In this document: positions 19,545 to 31,798 of the stretch, piece by piece | Layout: the number at the start of each line of letters is the position of its first letter | Numbering within the stretch: position 1 is the stretch's first letter | From: Choristoneura fumiferana | Lineage: Eukaryota; Arthropoda; Insecta; Lepidoptera; Tortricidae | DNA length: 64,000 nucleotides | Direction: 5' to 3' | Assembly: GCF_025370935.1 (NCBI RefSeq) | Contig: NC_133490.1 | Coordinates: forward strand, 9,604,697-9,668,696 | Notes under the pieces: model-generated | What the model was told of the DNA's origin: nothing | Databases searched by the model: none | The model's input: only the letters and a program-made list of their open reading frames with translations | Made by a program: the position numbers and the translations under genes

Positions 19545-19660
19545 ACAATACAAATACTCTTTATTGTACACAAGAAATAGTAGCGATTAAAGGAGAACCA
19601 ACAGCTTAAACAGCAATATGATTATGACAATAGTGACACATAGCCAATTACAGGATCCCA
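19545..19660 (-). mobile_element. Retroelement 3' end with (TTGTA)-type tail
   Basis: Plus strand starts ACAATACAATACAAATACTC then TTTATTGTAC, the reverse of a ...GTACAATAAAGAG... end with a TTGTATTGTA tail, like 22203-22343. The body beyond the tail does not match the others closely. Confidence 0.45.
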
Positions 19661-20001
19661 CAGACGATAGTCTCAAAATACAAGCTTACAAGTTTATTAT
19701 ACAAGCTGTATTTGCTCACTGTACTTTTATTGACTGTACTTGCATTGTCTTGTCATCCAACCTATAGTTATAATGTGCACCAAACTTAAAGTCAATCCGT
19801 CCATTAGAAGTTGGTTATAATGAACTTACGAGTATAAGATATGATCCAAAAAAACAAACAGGATAAGTTTTAACAACCTGTAAAAATACATATAAACAGC
19901 TCTTTATACTTAAATTAACGTTTTGATTTTGATATTTCATTATAAATGAACCTCCTACAGTTGAAAGAAAATCTAAGAATTTTACAAAATAATTTCGTTT
20001 A
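19661..20001. other. Stretch with no recognised feature
   Basis: No exon or repeat family supported. Confidence 0.35.
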
Positions 20002-20099
20002 ATTTTTTTTATTCGACTAGATGGCAAACGAGCAAGTGGGTCTCCTGATGGTAAGAGATCACCACCGCCCATAAACATCTGCAACACCAGGGGTATTGC
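20002..20099 (-). mobile_element. Retroelement 3' end with poly(A)
   Basis: T-run, then ATTCGACTAGATGGCAAACG to CACCAGGGGTATTGCA. Same family as 6435-6675, truncated at about 95 bp. Confidence 0.65.
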
Positions 20100-20308
20100 A
20101 CGTACTACGTTTATACCTCATAATTGTTATGTGGTCATAATTGTTGTATTAAAAGCGCTTTTGTACGTGTCCTTAGACTTAAAGAATTTTGGGATTGTAA
20201 ATCCTGATCCCGTGAAACATCACGATAAAAATTAATCAATGCGTTATTCTCAAAATGTTGCTATATCTATACCAAGTTTTAAATGTTCCATAAATTTAAA
20301 AAATCATG

Positions 20309-20448
20309 TACAGTCAAGGGCAAAGATATCGACACGGCCAAAGTTGCAAAAATATGTATACATGGCCTTAATGTTATGTGCATAAAGTCGTGTAGGTATA
20401 CATATTTTTGCAACTTTGGCCGTGTCGATATCTTTGCCCTTGACTGTA
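20309..20448. mobile_element. MITE, TACAGTCAAG family, nearly perfect palindrome
   Basis: The 140-bp element has arms of about 50 bp that are almost exact reverse complements (left TACAGTCAAGGGCAAAGATA, right TATCTTTGCCCTTGACTGTA), bounded by TA. The near identity of the arms suggests recent arrival or copying between arms. Confidence 0.8.
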
Positions 20449-20624
20449 CCTACTAAGACAAGACAGTCTTTGATTAATAGGTACACATGGGCTACCTTTT
20501 ACAGTGGAAAGTGCAAAATTACCGTGAAGCTTAGACATAATTGCAGTTAACAGCTAGCTATTTCTAAAATTACTGCTAAAAATCTTGAAAACAGCAATTT
20601 CATAAATAAATCCAATAATTTGAC

Positions 20625-20755
20625 AACCGCTCCCGCTCCCGCTCCGCTCATGGCCCCGCTCGTTTCGCAGCCCGGCGCACGCGCACGTTGTTGTAATTTA
20701 GCATTTTATAACAATCTTCATTTGCGGCCGTTAAGCGCCGCTATCAACTGGCTGC
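20625..20755. other. GC-rich patch
   Basis: GCTCCCGCTCCCGCTCCGCT, GCCCCGCTCGTTTCGCAGCC and CGGCGCACGCGCACG stand out from AT-rich DNA. ATTTATAACAATC- and CAATTATTTATTAT-like homeodomain words follow. It may be regulatory. The 60-codon frame across it shows no motif or splice sites. Confidence 0.3.
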
Positions 20756-20950
20756 TTGCAATTATTTATTATCAGAAATTAACAAGAGGGCAAGTTAGTT
20801 AGGAATTAAGTCGGTTAGTTCCGTTGATCAAACAAACTAGGGGCTCTGTGAGCTTTCTGTTGCTTTTTGTTGTTGTTGTTGTTTTTCGACAATGGTTCTG
20901 CCATTTAAAAAAAAAATCGAAAAACTGAATTGAAGTAAAAACCACTATAG

Positions 20951-20987
20951 TTATCCCAATCTATACATATATGTCCCACTGCTGGGG
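20951..20987 (-). mobile_element. SINE family 1 fragment
   Basis: TATCCCAATCTATACATATATGTCCCACTGCTGGGG matches the last 35 bp of family 1 in reverse. Confidence 0.5.
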
Positions 20988-21021
20988 CTGGGGTGTTTAA
21001 GTGGTTTTGTACTAAAAGTCT

Positions 21022-21207
21022 ATTTTTTTTATTTATTCGACTGGATGGCAAACGAGCAAGTGGGTCTCCTGATGGTAAGAGATCACCACCGCCCATAAAC
21101 ATCTGCAACACCAGGGGTATTGCAGATGCGTTGCCAACCTAAAGGCCTAAGATGGGATACCTCAAGTGCCAGTAATTTCACCGGCTGTCTTACTCTCCAC
21201 GCCGAAA
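21022..21207 (-). mobile_element. Retroelement 3' end with poly(A)
   Basis: T-run, ATTCGACTGGATGGCAAACG and onward to GTCTTACTCTCCACGCCGAA. Same family as 6435-6675. The next MITE starts 20 bp on. Confidence 0.7.
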
Positions 21208-21226
21208 TTCAAAACCAAAAGACTAA

Positions 21227-21383
21227 TCCCCTTATTCATAAAACTTAACAAGCCTATGTTAACTAACAAATGCTTTGTCCCTTTCTAACAAATACAAAAT
21301 ATCAAAGTGACAGATAAGGACAAACGAATTTTAGCGGCATTTTAACTAAAATAGGTTTGATTGTCGTTTATGAATAAGGGGGG
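21227..21383. mobile_element. MITE with CCCCTTATTCATAAA ends
   Basis: Left CCCCTTATTCATAAA (21228-21242) and right TTTATGAATAAGGGG (21367-21381) are perfect 15-bp inverted repeats with weaker complementarity inward. TAA at 21224-21226 and 21384-21386 fits a PIF/Harbinger-type 3-bp duplication, with one or two odd bases at each edge. Confidence 0.7.
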
Positions 21384-21436
21384 TAAATCTTTTGGGCTCC
21401 ACAGAAAACCAGCGTTACTGCACATAATGTGCGGCA

Positions 21437-21568
21437 ACACATGCTGAGTGGAGACCCTTTTTGGTATCCTGCCGTGTTTCCAAGTAGCATAGTTTTAGTG
21501 CTAGTTCTAGTCTTAGTTTTAGGTGGTACTTATGGAGCCAAAATAAACCTTTCTTTCTTTCTTTCTAA
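21437..21568 (+). mobile_element. Retroelement 3' end with (CTTT)n tail
   Basis: CACATGCTGAGTGGAGACCC and onward to AAACC then TTTCTTTCTTTCTTTC. It matches the reverse of 4731-4872 and 54769-54888. Confidence 0.6.
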
Positions 21569-22202
21569 ATATGACTTCCACTGTATTCATAAATGGGGGG
21601 AAGTCTGCAATTTTCCATGCGCTTAGTCTTTATAATAGTTTTAATCTTTATACATCATTTTCACGCTATCTGACTTAATTATTACATCAAAAAGTTAACG
21701 CTTTGAGCATAGCCTTTATCGTGAAATCGGTTAAAGCAATTTATAAGTTAATTGATATTTAATGTATTTTCTTTCTTTCTTTTGTTTCTTTCTTTAATGT
21801 AGCGCCTCTTTAAGGGTACTACATACTTACGTACATCTGACCTGAAACTCTTGGATTATTAATACTAAAATACTACCAAATTCTTTAATAAAAAGGATGG
21901 TAGTATCAATAATATAATTAATTCCATAAGTATATATTACTACTAAATAAATTAAATTAAATTGTTGTTATTTGTATCTACCTATCTATTTGGATTTGTT
22001 GTGTATGTGTATTGTATAAATGGTTATGTATTCTTGATGTTGCTGTAATGTAAATAATGTAAATTCACCACCTGTACCCTTAGTGTAAGTTTTCGGTTAC
22101 AAAATACGTCACGATCACGTTCGCGTTAAAATCTCAATATGTATGGGCTAACTAAGGGCACTGCTAAATTATATTCCTCACTTCTCCATCCATTCCATTG
22201 TA
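21569..22202. other. Stretch with no recognised feature
   Basis: AT-rich. CTTTCTTTCTTTTGTTTCTT near 21772-21795 may be another retroelement tail, but the body is not identifiable. Confidence 0.3.
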
Positions 22203-22343
22203 AAGGTTGCCTGGAAGAGATCGCTCTGAAGCGATAAGGCCGCCTATTGCTTACCTCAGAAAGTATCTGTGTATATACCTGTTTTCTGTACTGCTTGCTA
22301 TGTATTGGAGTGTAATACAGAGTTATTGTATTGTATTGTATAT
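22203..22343 (+). mobile_element. Retroelement 3' end with (TTGTA)n tail
   Basis: AAGGTTGCCTGGAAGAGATC, GCGATAAGGCCGCC, then a TTATTGTATTGTATTGTATA tail. The body is shared with 39381 and 45994 and, more distantly, with the CATA-tailed copies. Confidence 0.65.
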
Positions 22344-23275
22344 AAGATAATTTTTAAAAATTTAATTAAAATTTAATTGCACTTCAATTTAAATTAAATT
22401 AAATGCTGACTGAGCTGGGACAATGCATACTTGTGACTTCCCAAATAAGCATGCTCTTTTCTAGCTCGACTGTATTTCTTTCCTTTTTATTGCTATGTGG
22501 TCACATATAGACTTTATTCACGATGCGCGTGATTTTTTTAGTTCACAGTCCACAAGTATTAATTAAGCTATTTAAAGTCAACTCCATTATGATACTTGTT
22601 TCAAATTTGACTTCCAAAATGGCGTCATCACTATGCACGTTGAATACGTCACCCTCCTGGAGGTGACGTGAATTAATAGAGAGGGTAAGGGACATTAATA
22701 CACCCCCACTTCACTTTATCGAAGAAATGTATGACATGGTGAACTAGCTTTTGGTGTAGAGTGGCGAAGAAAGCAGTGAATTGGTCAAGTAAGTCACGGA
22801 TAAGCGTACTAAGGGCTCGACATACTACTTAGTTGCCAGTACTTATTAGGAACGAGTAGGAAGTGATAAAAAAAATGTTTCTTTTACAAGTATATCCCAT
22901 TTAATTTGAGGAGAAGAAAAAAATATTTTTATAAAAATCTATTGGATATCAATTATGCATTTTATCCATTAAACAGATGAGTGAAAATCGTTTTAACGGC
23001 ATTTTTCACTATAACCTAAGTAGCCTAACTACATTTCTTCTTTTTTTTATTTTCAAACATAAAATTTACTTATTTGAACTTATAAGAATTATATGACTGT
23101 TTATAGTTTCTTTTTGTTAAATTTTAGAGTTGCGCTGTGTGTCCGCCACTCGACACAATAACCACATAAAGGTATTTGTATCTACGAGTACCAATTCAAT
23201 ATACTCACTAGAAGTGATAAAATCCGGCTTTCCACAAAATAACAATTCTCATCCACTCCAAGGTTGACTGGTACA
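22344..23275. other. AT-rich stretch, no gene seen
   Basis: No repeat or exon recognised. A YY1/Pho-like word, CAAAATGGCGTC, lies at 22614-22625. Confidence 0.35.
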
Positions 23276-23374
23276 GATGTCTTAAAGGGATAAGTTCGCC
23301 TTATTATATCTCATTGTTTGTCAATTGTGTTTGTTTACTTATTTTGTACAATAAGGAGTTTACATACATACATA
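23276..23374 (+). mobile_element. Retroelement 3' end with (CATA)n tail
   Basis: TTAAAGGGATAAGTTCGCC, TTTGTACAATAAGGAGTTTA, then CATACATACATA. Same family as 8393-8495. Confidence 0.6.
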
Positions 23375-24303
23375 AAAGGCGAGCGAAAAGATTCAATCTT
23401 GGTACTAGATTCAATTTCTTCAACTGTATCGTCTACATACACCACGCCTTTAAATTACAAGTCTGTCTACCCCACTCATGTTTTAAGATCGTATCAAACA
23501 AACGTAAGCGGCTTGGCAGCCGCAAACCACATTTTCTTCAAAAGATCACAATACATGTTTTCGAAGACCCCTTGTCTATACAGTGTGTCTTATGATATGT
23601 AAGTATAAAATAAATCCTAATTCCCGTGGTCATGACACATAAACTTGAGATCATTTACGGATTTAAAAGTTTTTTACGGAAAAAAAATTGAAAAATTTTA
23701 CAGAAAATTTGAAAGTATAAGAGATTTTAACGACTATAAAATATAAACTTTTCTAATGTAACCTTAGCGCGATTACATCTCCTGGGATTAGATAAATCAA
23801 TCATCAATTCTGAAATTTCGTGCTAATTTTTATGCAACAAATTAAATTCACTATGTAATTTTTGGGAATTAAGACGAAAATAACACTATTAAATACTACT
23901 TACATAGCAACTGACTTCAAAAAAAAAGGAGGAAGTTCTCAATTCGTCTGTATGTTTTTTTTGACAATACAACTGAAATACCTTAATTAAATTTGCAATA
24001 GACTGACTCGCACTTGACCAGTTTTCTTAAACATTTACATAAATTTTCCTTCAATATCCGACTCTTCTTCAGAGAATTAAGTATTTAAAAGTAGACACAA
24101 CTCATTAATATAATAGAATAATTAAGCTGGAAAATGTACGCAAACGCAAACCATTTTACATGTGGTTAGTAAGATGTTTGACTTTCTTAGGGTAACCACA
24201 AGCCTCTTACAAGGGTTCCATACATCCTGTCTGAAATGGATTAAAAAATACGAAGGAATATTGCCTTTCATTATTTTAATCGAAATTTTATGTATTTTTG
24301 AGT
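23375..24303. other. Stretch with no gene seen
   Basis: Two overlapping frames of about 90 codons (23314-23602) have no recognisable motif and begin inside a retroelement tail. A reversed scrap of the CAAGTGCGAGTC repeat lies at about 24000-24025. Confidence 0.35.
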
Positions 24304-24402
24304 GTATGTATGTATGTAAACTGTAAACTTTTTATTGCACAAAATAAGTAGGTAACAAACACAATTGACTGACATTGAGATATATGTACAAAGGCAAACT
24401 TA
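24304..24402 (-). mobile_element. Retroelement 3' end with (CATA)n tail, reversed
   Basis: GTATGTATGTATGTAAAC, then AAACTTTTTATTGCAC and AAAGGCAAACTTATCCCTT: the 8393-8495 family in reverse. Confidence 0.6.
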
Positions 24403-24429
24403 TCCCTTCTTCCTCTTCTTCTTCTTTTT

Positions 24430-24650
24430 TTGACGTAGACATAGACATAGACATAACTTTATTTTGACATCGAACTTAAAATAATACATAATTTACAGAA
24501 AATAAAAACATTTGATGATGTCGAAAAGGAATTGACTCAGCATTATGCTGCAGTAAATACCTATATGCTGCCTACTACAGAGCTGATTCCCAGCCAACAC
24601 CTTCATATCTTTGCACCTAATGTGTTGGACCGGAATCAGCACAAATGAGT
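24430..24650 (-). mobile_element. Retroelement 3' end with (TATGTC)n tail
   Basis: Plus strand begins GACGTAGACATAGACATAGACATAAC, then TTTATTTTGACATCG. The body (GAGCTGATTCCCAGCC, GTTGGACCGGAATCAGCAC) has no second copy here. It has the look of a reversed LINE or SINE end with a hexamer tail. Confidence 0.5.
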
Positions 24651-26602
24651 TTTTGTTCTTCTTTCTTCGTCCTTCTTCTTATTTCTTTCTTATTTTTGAG
24701 TGATTAATGACACTCAAAATACATTAAATACATTTATGTATTTCAGATATCTTGGAAACGGCTTTGACGAATTCGATGAACAATGTAGCTTGGTCTCGTC
24801 TCAATGTGCTCGGTCTTGTATTTTATGACATTACTTTAAATTGTATGAATCAAGAGTAGGTTATATCAACAAATACCTTCATGATTTAATGCCATTAAAA
24901 TCGCACGCCGTATTCACCAAAAATAGTAGATTACTGACTTAACCCTTCCCGTGCTGGGGGCAGGTTAAACACAAAATTACAATGACAATGCGTTTGTGCA
25001 GTAACAGGCGTTGCGGTGGTGCTTTGTGATGTCTTGGATAATCCTATAGGGCTGGAAAGAGTCGATGGTTGACATATCGATGTAGCTTGCAAAAATCACG
25101 ACACGAAGTTATCCTTCGTGACAAATAGCTGAGTGGCGGTAATTTTGGCTGGCTGGAATAGAAATGCAGTGTTTATGTATGAGTATCGACTTTATCAGCT
25201 ACTGAACCATTTTTCTTCTTATTTCAGCTATTGTCATTGATTTAAAAAAAATACAATCATTTGCGTAACAACAGGTGTAGGTATATAACCTAAGAAACTT
25301 CAAAAATCAAGTTTACTCGTTAAAAAAAGGGATGTATGCACCCGTGATTCTGTGCCTATCCTGTCTGGTTGTTAAAAACCATAAAAAATAAAATGTAATG
25401 TATTGTTTGTATTGTATGTATCCTGTTTTGAAAAGTTGTACTTCTTTTTTATTGTATCATCATCATTAAGAAAATGCAAACTTTATAAAACGACGCACTA
25501 AAACCAAAATCTGAGATAACAGTTTTAGAAATACCTATTTACTCGTTTTGCAACACTTTCTATGGTTAACACTTTAGTAGCAAACTAAATATATCGATTA
25601 AATATTTATCGACATCGACAACCCCCTTCGCATAAATCAAACACCAGATTGATGGTATTATGTCAACATGCACAATCACAATGCACTATTTTTGCATGAT
25701 AAACCAAATGGATGTCAATTACTGAATAAAACATTAACTCCAATAAGCAGATGGCTCCTTAAATTTGTATGTGAGAAACATCCCCGATGGCCGAAGTAAT
25801 TTGTCATTGCCAAATCTAAAGATGCAGTAGAAATGTATGGAAATTTGAAGGATTAAGGTAATTTGCATGCTCTAGTTGTATCATGGGAGTCATGGGAACT
25901 AGTAGGTCTTGCTAATGATCAGGCTAACGGTTTTGTATAAGACATTCTCGCTTTCGAAGATGCAATAATTTGTTAAAAAGATGAAGAAGTGAAAATATAT
26001 GCAAATTGACTCATGAAAAATTGTACATTACATACATTGTCAAGTGGACAAATTAATCAGTTGGTATAAAAAAAACACTAGAAAAATAAGTACTTTCTAG
26101 CTGGACTTTTACTGGAGGTGTATAATGATAGACTATGAGATGAATGACCAGAACGGAAATACGTATTATATTATATTGAGAAATACGAACGTAGTACATA
26201 GAAAAAAATACTAGACTAAAAAAATAAAACAGTCATGATTTCCAAACTTTTCCAAAACGGATAGAACGATTTTGGGTGCATTTTTTCACTTGCTAGTTAG
26301 GTTTCATGAAAATCAAATCGACGGTTTTTAGGATACGACCTTTGAAACGACAATGTCAACTGTCAACTTTTCTGAGTAGTTATAATTATACCTTGTTTTT
26401 CGTCATTCGTAGCTCTTCTACACAACAGTTGATTATACGAGTAATAACATTTGATTCATCTATTACAGGCGGGATATAATAACAACTATAATCGGTAACA
26501 CCTATTTCAATCAAATCATTATCAAGTTTTAGAATTGGTTCTGCGATTTTAAGTGTTAATAATATAATTGTCGCACTTCATTCTCACGTCAGCATTAAAC
26601 AA
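24651..26602. other. Mostly unique stretch, no gene seen
   Basis: A TTTCAG-preceded open segment at 24745-24857 resembles a common repeat phrase (ATCTTGGAAACGGCTTTGAC) more than an exon. AATGTATTGTTTGTATTGTA near 25396-25418 looks like another retroelement tail. Otherwise AT-rich and featureless. Confidence 0.35.
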
Positions 26603-26680
26603 TTAACCTGTCCTCTCCCAGAGGCACAAATTTGTGCCCAAATTCCTTTGATCCTGTTATCCTGGGAGATGACAGATTAA
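26603..26680. mobile_element. Tiny piggyBac-like MITE
   Basis: TTAA at 26603-26606 and 26677-26680 flank CCTGTCCTCTCCCAG on the left and CTGGGAGATGACAG on the right, imperfect inverted repeats. Between them is a palindrome (GGCACAAATTTGTGCC). TTAA duplications are the hallmark of piggyBac, but at 78 bp a chance hairpin is possible. Confidence 0.45.
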
Positions 26681-29332
26681 ATCCAAAATAATCACGTTTC
26701 TAACCATGTAAATAAAAATTGCTTAATTCTTCTAACAATTTCGTATTTACCTTCAAACACCATCAGCTACTACCCACAATTACAATATGAATACAATCAA
26801 TACCTCCAATACTTCACCGCATCACTTCAACAATACTAAAGAGCTTATGAAAAGAATGGTAACAAGACGTACTTAAACCCTTTCGCACTTTTGACAAAGG
26901 ACCAATACCCAATAATCCTATAATAAGCTGTAGGGGTAGACATACCGACGAACAAAATGATGTATCGAAGAAGGGTGAAAATTTTAAAGCAGCTGGTGAT
27001 TGAAACAAAAGGTGGTGAAATTAAGATAGATACTTGTTCTTTGAAGAACAAATATTCTAATATCAAATAGATAAGTTAAAAAAACAGCAAAGATCAAAAA
27101 TCAAATAAATTTATAAATGAGAAAGGCTGTAAAGATGCTTTGACGTTAGTTACTCAATAACGCAGTAAAGGTCAAACTAATTCATACGGAAGACTATGGA
27201 GGTAGTTTATGTCCTAATGTAGATATACCTACGATACAACTAGGATATATTTTACCCTGGAAATCTGCACAGTTTCAGTGGGATAGCAGTAAATGAATTC
27301 TTTGCAGACGAAGTCGCGGGCAATAGGAAGTCTTTATTGCAATAGATAAGCTACCAAGTCAACAAAATAATAAGATTTTTTTTTAGTTCATATTAAGCAT
27401 GATAGATGTAAGTACAGAAATAAATATAAAAACAAAATTAATTACTAGTAATGAATTAAAACTTAATCCTCAAATATTTAGTTCGGCTGGTGGTATGTTT
27501 CAAACAATAATAAGTAAGCAACGATAACGTGCAAGACAACTGCATATAAATCAATAATGAAGCAAGAAACTTCGGAAAAACTAGGACCGTTTAGCATAAA
27601 AATGACAGTCAAACGGAAACCGCCGACAGTCAATCACAGCTATCATGGTCAGGGCAAAAAATATCCGGTTTCATAGCAAACCATTGATCTATAGATCTTT
27701 ATTGGCGCGGCGCACGCGTCCATTGTGATCAATAATCAATAACTCAATAAGTTATGATTGTCACATGACCCATTATTGATGAAATTTAATATTTTACGAA
27801 AGGGTTGCGCCTGCGCATGCAGCGTTCATGAAAAAGAGCAATTGTGTTATTGTACTCCCTAGTCGTCCGATAGGTGATTGGGTTGATGAAAATCTGACAG
27901 GGGTTGCTTTCGTACCTCAGGTCAGAAAATACACTATTATTATCTTCACTAGGTACAATGTTACAATCAAAATCGGTTAAATCATTCATAAAGCCGATTA
28001 AAAATGCATAACAAGAGTAATTTCTCTATATAAAAATAAAAGCTAACATCGCATTGGCCAAATAACTGAGTCTAGGAACACATAATTTTGTAAGCGTTAG
28101 AGGACTAGCTTTGCCGAATTCCCACGGGATATGGAGATCTGCACCAATAGCGTAGTCACAGGCGTCATCTAGTTTAAAAAATAAATAATGAAGTTATTCG
28201 CACTCATATGATAAAATCATGAAATTTAAAAAATACATAAATACATAAATGTATTATGATGTAACGTACTAGAAACATTTCGGTTATCAAAAAACAGTAT
28301 GTAACGGTATATCACAAACAATACACCAAATTAATGCGGAAGTCCGTCCCCACATTCTCACAGTTTTTTTTTAATTACGATCCAGCAGATGTTTTGTTCC
28401 TTAAAAAATAAAGCACCCGGAATCAAGCTCCTTAGAAAACTGGTAAATATTCACCAAACAATAAAGAAACGATGACTAGCGCATCAGAACTGGATTCCGT
28501 TTAGATAAAAAATTGTGGGGACACTCCTTTTCTTACTTTAATTATTCAGTATTACACAAAAGATAAAAAAAAACTCACACGATACCAAAAGCATCGCTAA
28601 TGATACTAACAATACACGTACAATTATTACTGAAGAAAAAAACCTGACCCCCAAACTAGTGAATCAAATTAAAAATTCCACTGTCTCTGAAATAAAGCTC
28701 AAAGTAAACACACATACTTAAGAAGACAGTCTTGAACTTTAATATGCAAAACCGTACGCAAATTTCGAGAAGGGCGACCAAAACCAGATATGCAAATCTT
28801 CGTGCGAAGTTGAATGTAAAAAACAAATAGCGAAAAAACCGATGTATGAGAGAGTGATGAACATAAAAACAATTTTTGTATTGTCTAATGTGCATACATT
28901 AAAAGAGTCGACCCAGCGTTGTCCCTTGAGATACTCTTTCTCACAGACCATATGCAAATCGTCTACTTAATCTTTTATTTTAATGGCTTCTTATTATACT
29001 AAATCTTTTCAGGGTTGTATAGGGCGATCAGGAAAAGAAAGGGCATTTGAAAAATTAATGATACGATAGTATGCAAATTCATGTCTGTCTTAGTTTGCAG
29101 TGTGGGAATCTTCCTGGTTTTTTTAATAAGTTTTTTTGAAGAACCGTTAGACGTAAAGTTTTTATCATAATTAATTGCCTGGGTTGCATGTTGTGCAAGT
29201 CTTTATCACTTCGCAACGGTTAGGGCACGTTTTTATTTAAATTAGTAATTGCACTTAAATACTTGAGTATTTGACTTGAAGTTACATAGGTAGTTGGTAA
29301 CATTTTGATAGATATCTTATAATTAGCAGTGG
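26681..29332. other. Long unique-looking stretch, no gene seen
   Basis: I recognise no repeats or exons in these 2.6 kb. At 27595-27770 homeodomain/Meis-like words (TGACAG, GATCAATAATCAATAA) and a GC-rich patch (GGCGCGGCGCACGCG) cluster. This could be an intronic enhancer, but the evidence is weak. Confidence 0.35.
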
Positions 29333-29676
29333 CTATGGCTATGGAGAGGGCTATGCTCGGGTTTCTCTGCGGGATAGAATTAGAAATGATGATATCCGCA
29401 GTAGAACTAAAATTACCGACATAGCCCGAAGAATTGCGAAACTAAAGTGGCAGTGGGTGCTCGCAGGACTGATGGCCGATGGGGTCAGAAGGTTCTCGAA
29501 TGGCGTCCGCGGACCGGGAGACGAGCTGTCGGTAGGCCTCCAACAAGATGGAGCGACGACTTGGTTAAGATCGCGGGATCGCGGTGGATGCGGAAAGCAC
29601 AAGACCGGTCTGAGTGGAGAGCCTTGGGGGAGGCCTATGTCCAGCAGTGGACGTCTTTCGGCTGACATGATGAAGT
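29333..29676 (+). pseudogene. RTE-type LINE C-terminal fragment, best copy
   Basis: VSLRDRIRNDDIRSRT and ITDIARRIAKLKWQW (29363-29458) are followed after a small deletion by RRTDGRWGQKVLEWRPRTG, VGRPPTRWSDDLVKIAGSRW, then EAYVQQWTSFG and a stop at 29665. This is the RTE protein C-terminus with its natural stop. The 3' end GTCCAGCAGTGGACGTCTTT, CGGCTGACATGATGAA follows at once. Frameshifts near 29360 and 29455 and loss of the upstream domains show it is dead. Confidence 0.8.
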
Positions 29677-30997
29677 GATTTAAAAAATACTCAACAAAAA
29701 GTGTCAAATTTTTATTTTTTTACTTATTATTTGTCTGTGTCCCAAATATATTTTTTTCATTTCAATTGTCATATCCTCGTGAGGGGTCCATATCGACTCG
29801 CATACTTATTGAAAGTCCGAATGTAATGTTTGTCAGAATGAATCGTTTGTCATAACTCTTTTTTTCTCTGAATCCAGTATTTTTTTATTTATAATAAATT
29901 TAATAAGTAATTAACATTAATAATTGTTCAGAATTGTTATAAAACAAACCTAACCTAACCTATAGTTTTCTATAGGATGACAATTTAAAAATTTCAGAAA
30001 AATGTAAGGTTTCAGTGAGACAAAAATTATGGCAAACGATGATTCGGTCAAAAATACGGTATGACCAGCGAAGAGTATGCGAACTTTGGTGCTCCCCCTC
30101 GTGAGTCCTTGCGTACTTTATAAAGAACAAATTGACACTAAGAATAAAGGGCGAATGTACTTCATAAAGCACAAATTGTTCATTGAATAAAAAATTCAAG
30201 AATGTTGAAATAATACCCAAAATAACAAAGCTAACTACTTACTACTTTATCTATTAAAATAACTAAGGACTGCAACCCCTACACATTTATTTTGACTAAA
30301 AAAGTGAACCGATGCTTTTAACCTGATTAGAAAGGGATAATATCAAAATACGAAAGTCAGCATATTCTTAAACTTAGATTTTCAACATTTCTGTTAAGGT
30401 CAAAGCTATAATTAAACCAACCGAATATGCTATACACATATCCAATAACCTATTTCAACAATAAACAAGATATTTTAACAAGTTTTAATAACAATATTAA
30501 ACATGCAAATAAAATCTCCTTACATACCTACTAAACCTGCACCAAACGAAAAATTACAATAAAAAGCTAAAGCATTGTATAACATTACTAGCGACATCTA
30601 GTTTGCGTGAGTGGAACTCCGCTAGTTCAGCCGAATCGTTCTAGATGGCGTTACTGGTTCATTGATCTATAGATCTTGGAATAGGAGTTTGTTGCATTAC
30701 AAGCATACTTAGGTATGGAATGACTGCGACGGTTATTGTTTATTTGCTTATGAAACTAGTATCAAACCACTGAATCGTGACCGATTGTGGAACTATTTCA
30801 CAGAAAATGTTAAAGTGGCATCGTATTATCTAACAAAGAATGCATTAATGATACATTCAATTTGAACGTTTTAGGGTGAGTTATAAAGAACTTCAATATT
30901 TTTCCCTTATTTTCCCATACTTACTGTGCAAATCAGCTAAGTCGATGCGACACCTACCTACATGTTAACATGTTAATCATATAATTCGTATGCACAT
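29677..30997. other. Mostly unique stretch, no gene seen
   Basis: CCTAACCTAACCTA (29947-29960) is a short telomere-like scrap. The 18-bp word CATTGATCTATAGATCTT at about 30661 also occurs at about 27684. No exon found. Confidence 0.35.
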
Positions 30998-31065
30998 TGT
31001 AAGTATAAAAGTACTAATTACCTAATACGTTTGTAAGTATAAAAGTACTAATTACCTAATACTTA
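30998..31065 (+). repeat. 34-bp tandem duplication
   Basis: The unit GTAAGTATAAAAGTACTAAT + TACCTAATAC is present twice, with starts 34 bp apart (30999 and 31033), essentially unchanged. It is a recent local duplication. Confidence 0.8.
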
Positions 31066-31798
31066 CACATATTTGTTTAGTTTTTTGTACATAATTCGCT
31101 AGCTTTGTTTTTAACTCGATAAAAGTTGTGGTTTTCTTACAATAGACATTAAATCTTTAAAAGATAATGAAGTGATCCGATTTTAAGAACACAAAATCAA
31201 TCTCCACAAGCAACTTTTTTTTGTGGAAACAAAAAATCTGTTAGCAACACGTAATACATACAACATCATCAATTTATTTACACTAAAGCAACAAAACTTT
31301 CAATAGCAAACTTCAATCAAACAAAAAAGGCTGTACAGAATACGTCGCGAGCGCACACGCACACACGCACACCGTGTTGGTGTAAGTCAAGTTCACCCAC
31401 ACAGATGTGCGTCGATGAAAAATGACTCGAGCCATGTGGTAGTTCGTTGTCGAGTATTTTGACGAATTCCGAATAGACCTCAGTGTGCGTTATGTCAGTA
31501 AGGCTTGAGAGCTTGGGCATGTATTTATGTATAACCCACTGTTGGGTAAACTTTTTATGAAGTCTGTGTTAGTTTGAAGATAAAGTGGCTTATTTTTATA
31601 CTATGTTGCATTCTGTTGCTAAATATGTAGTGAGAGAGAAAATAAGCTTGCAAGACACCTGGTGGGAAGGTATTACCGCTGCTCTTGGATACCCGCAACA
31701 CAGTTATCACAGGTGCGTTGCAGGTCCTTTGATAGATTGATAGGCTCGTTTTTTAAAGATGCCTAAGTTGTAGTGTTCCGGGAATGTGGTTCTAGGTT
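31066..31798. other. Stretch with no gene seen
   Basis: No repeat family. CACACGCACACACGCACACC near 31357-31373 is simple sequence. Confidence 0.35.

Noticed and set aside
24745..24860. Possible exon after TATTTCAG with a 37-codon open frame
   Set aside because: The text ATATCTTGGAAACGGCTTTG is a dispersed lepidopteran repeat phrase, and the frame closes with TAG before the GT.
29947..29960. CCTAACCTAACC as a telomere remnant
   Set aside because: Fewer than three units. This word is common by chance and in repeats of insect DNA.
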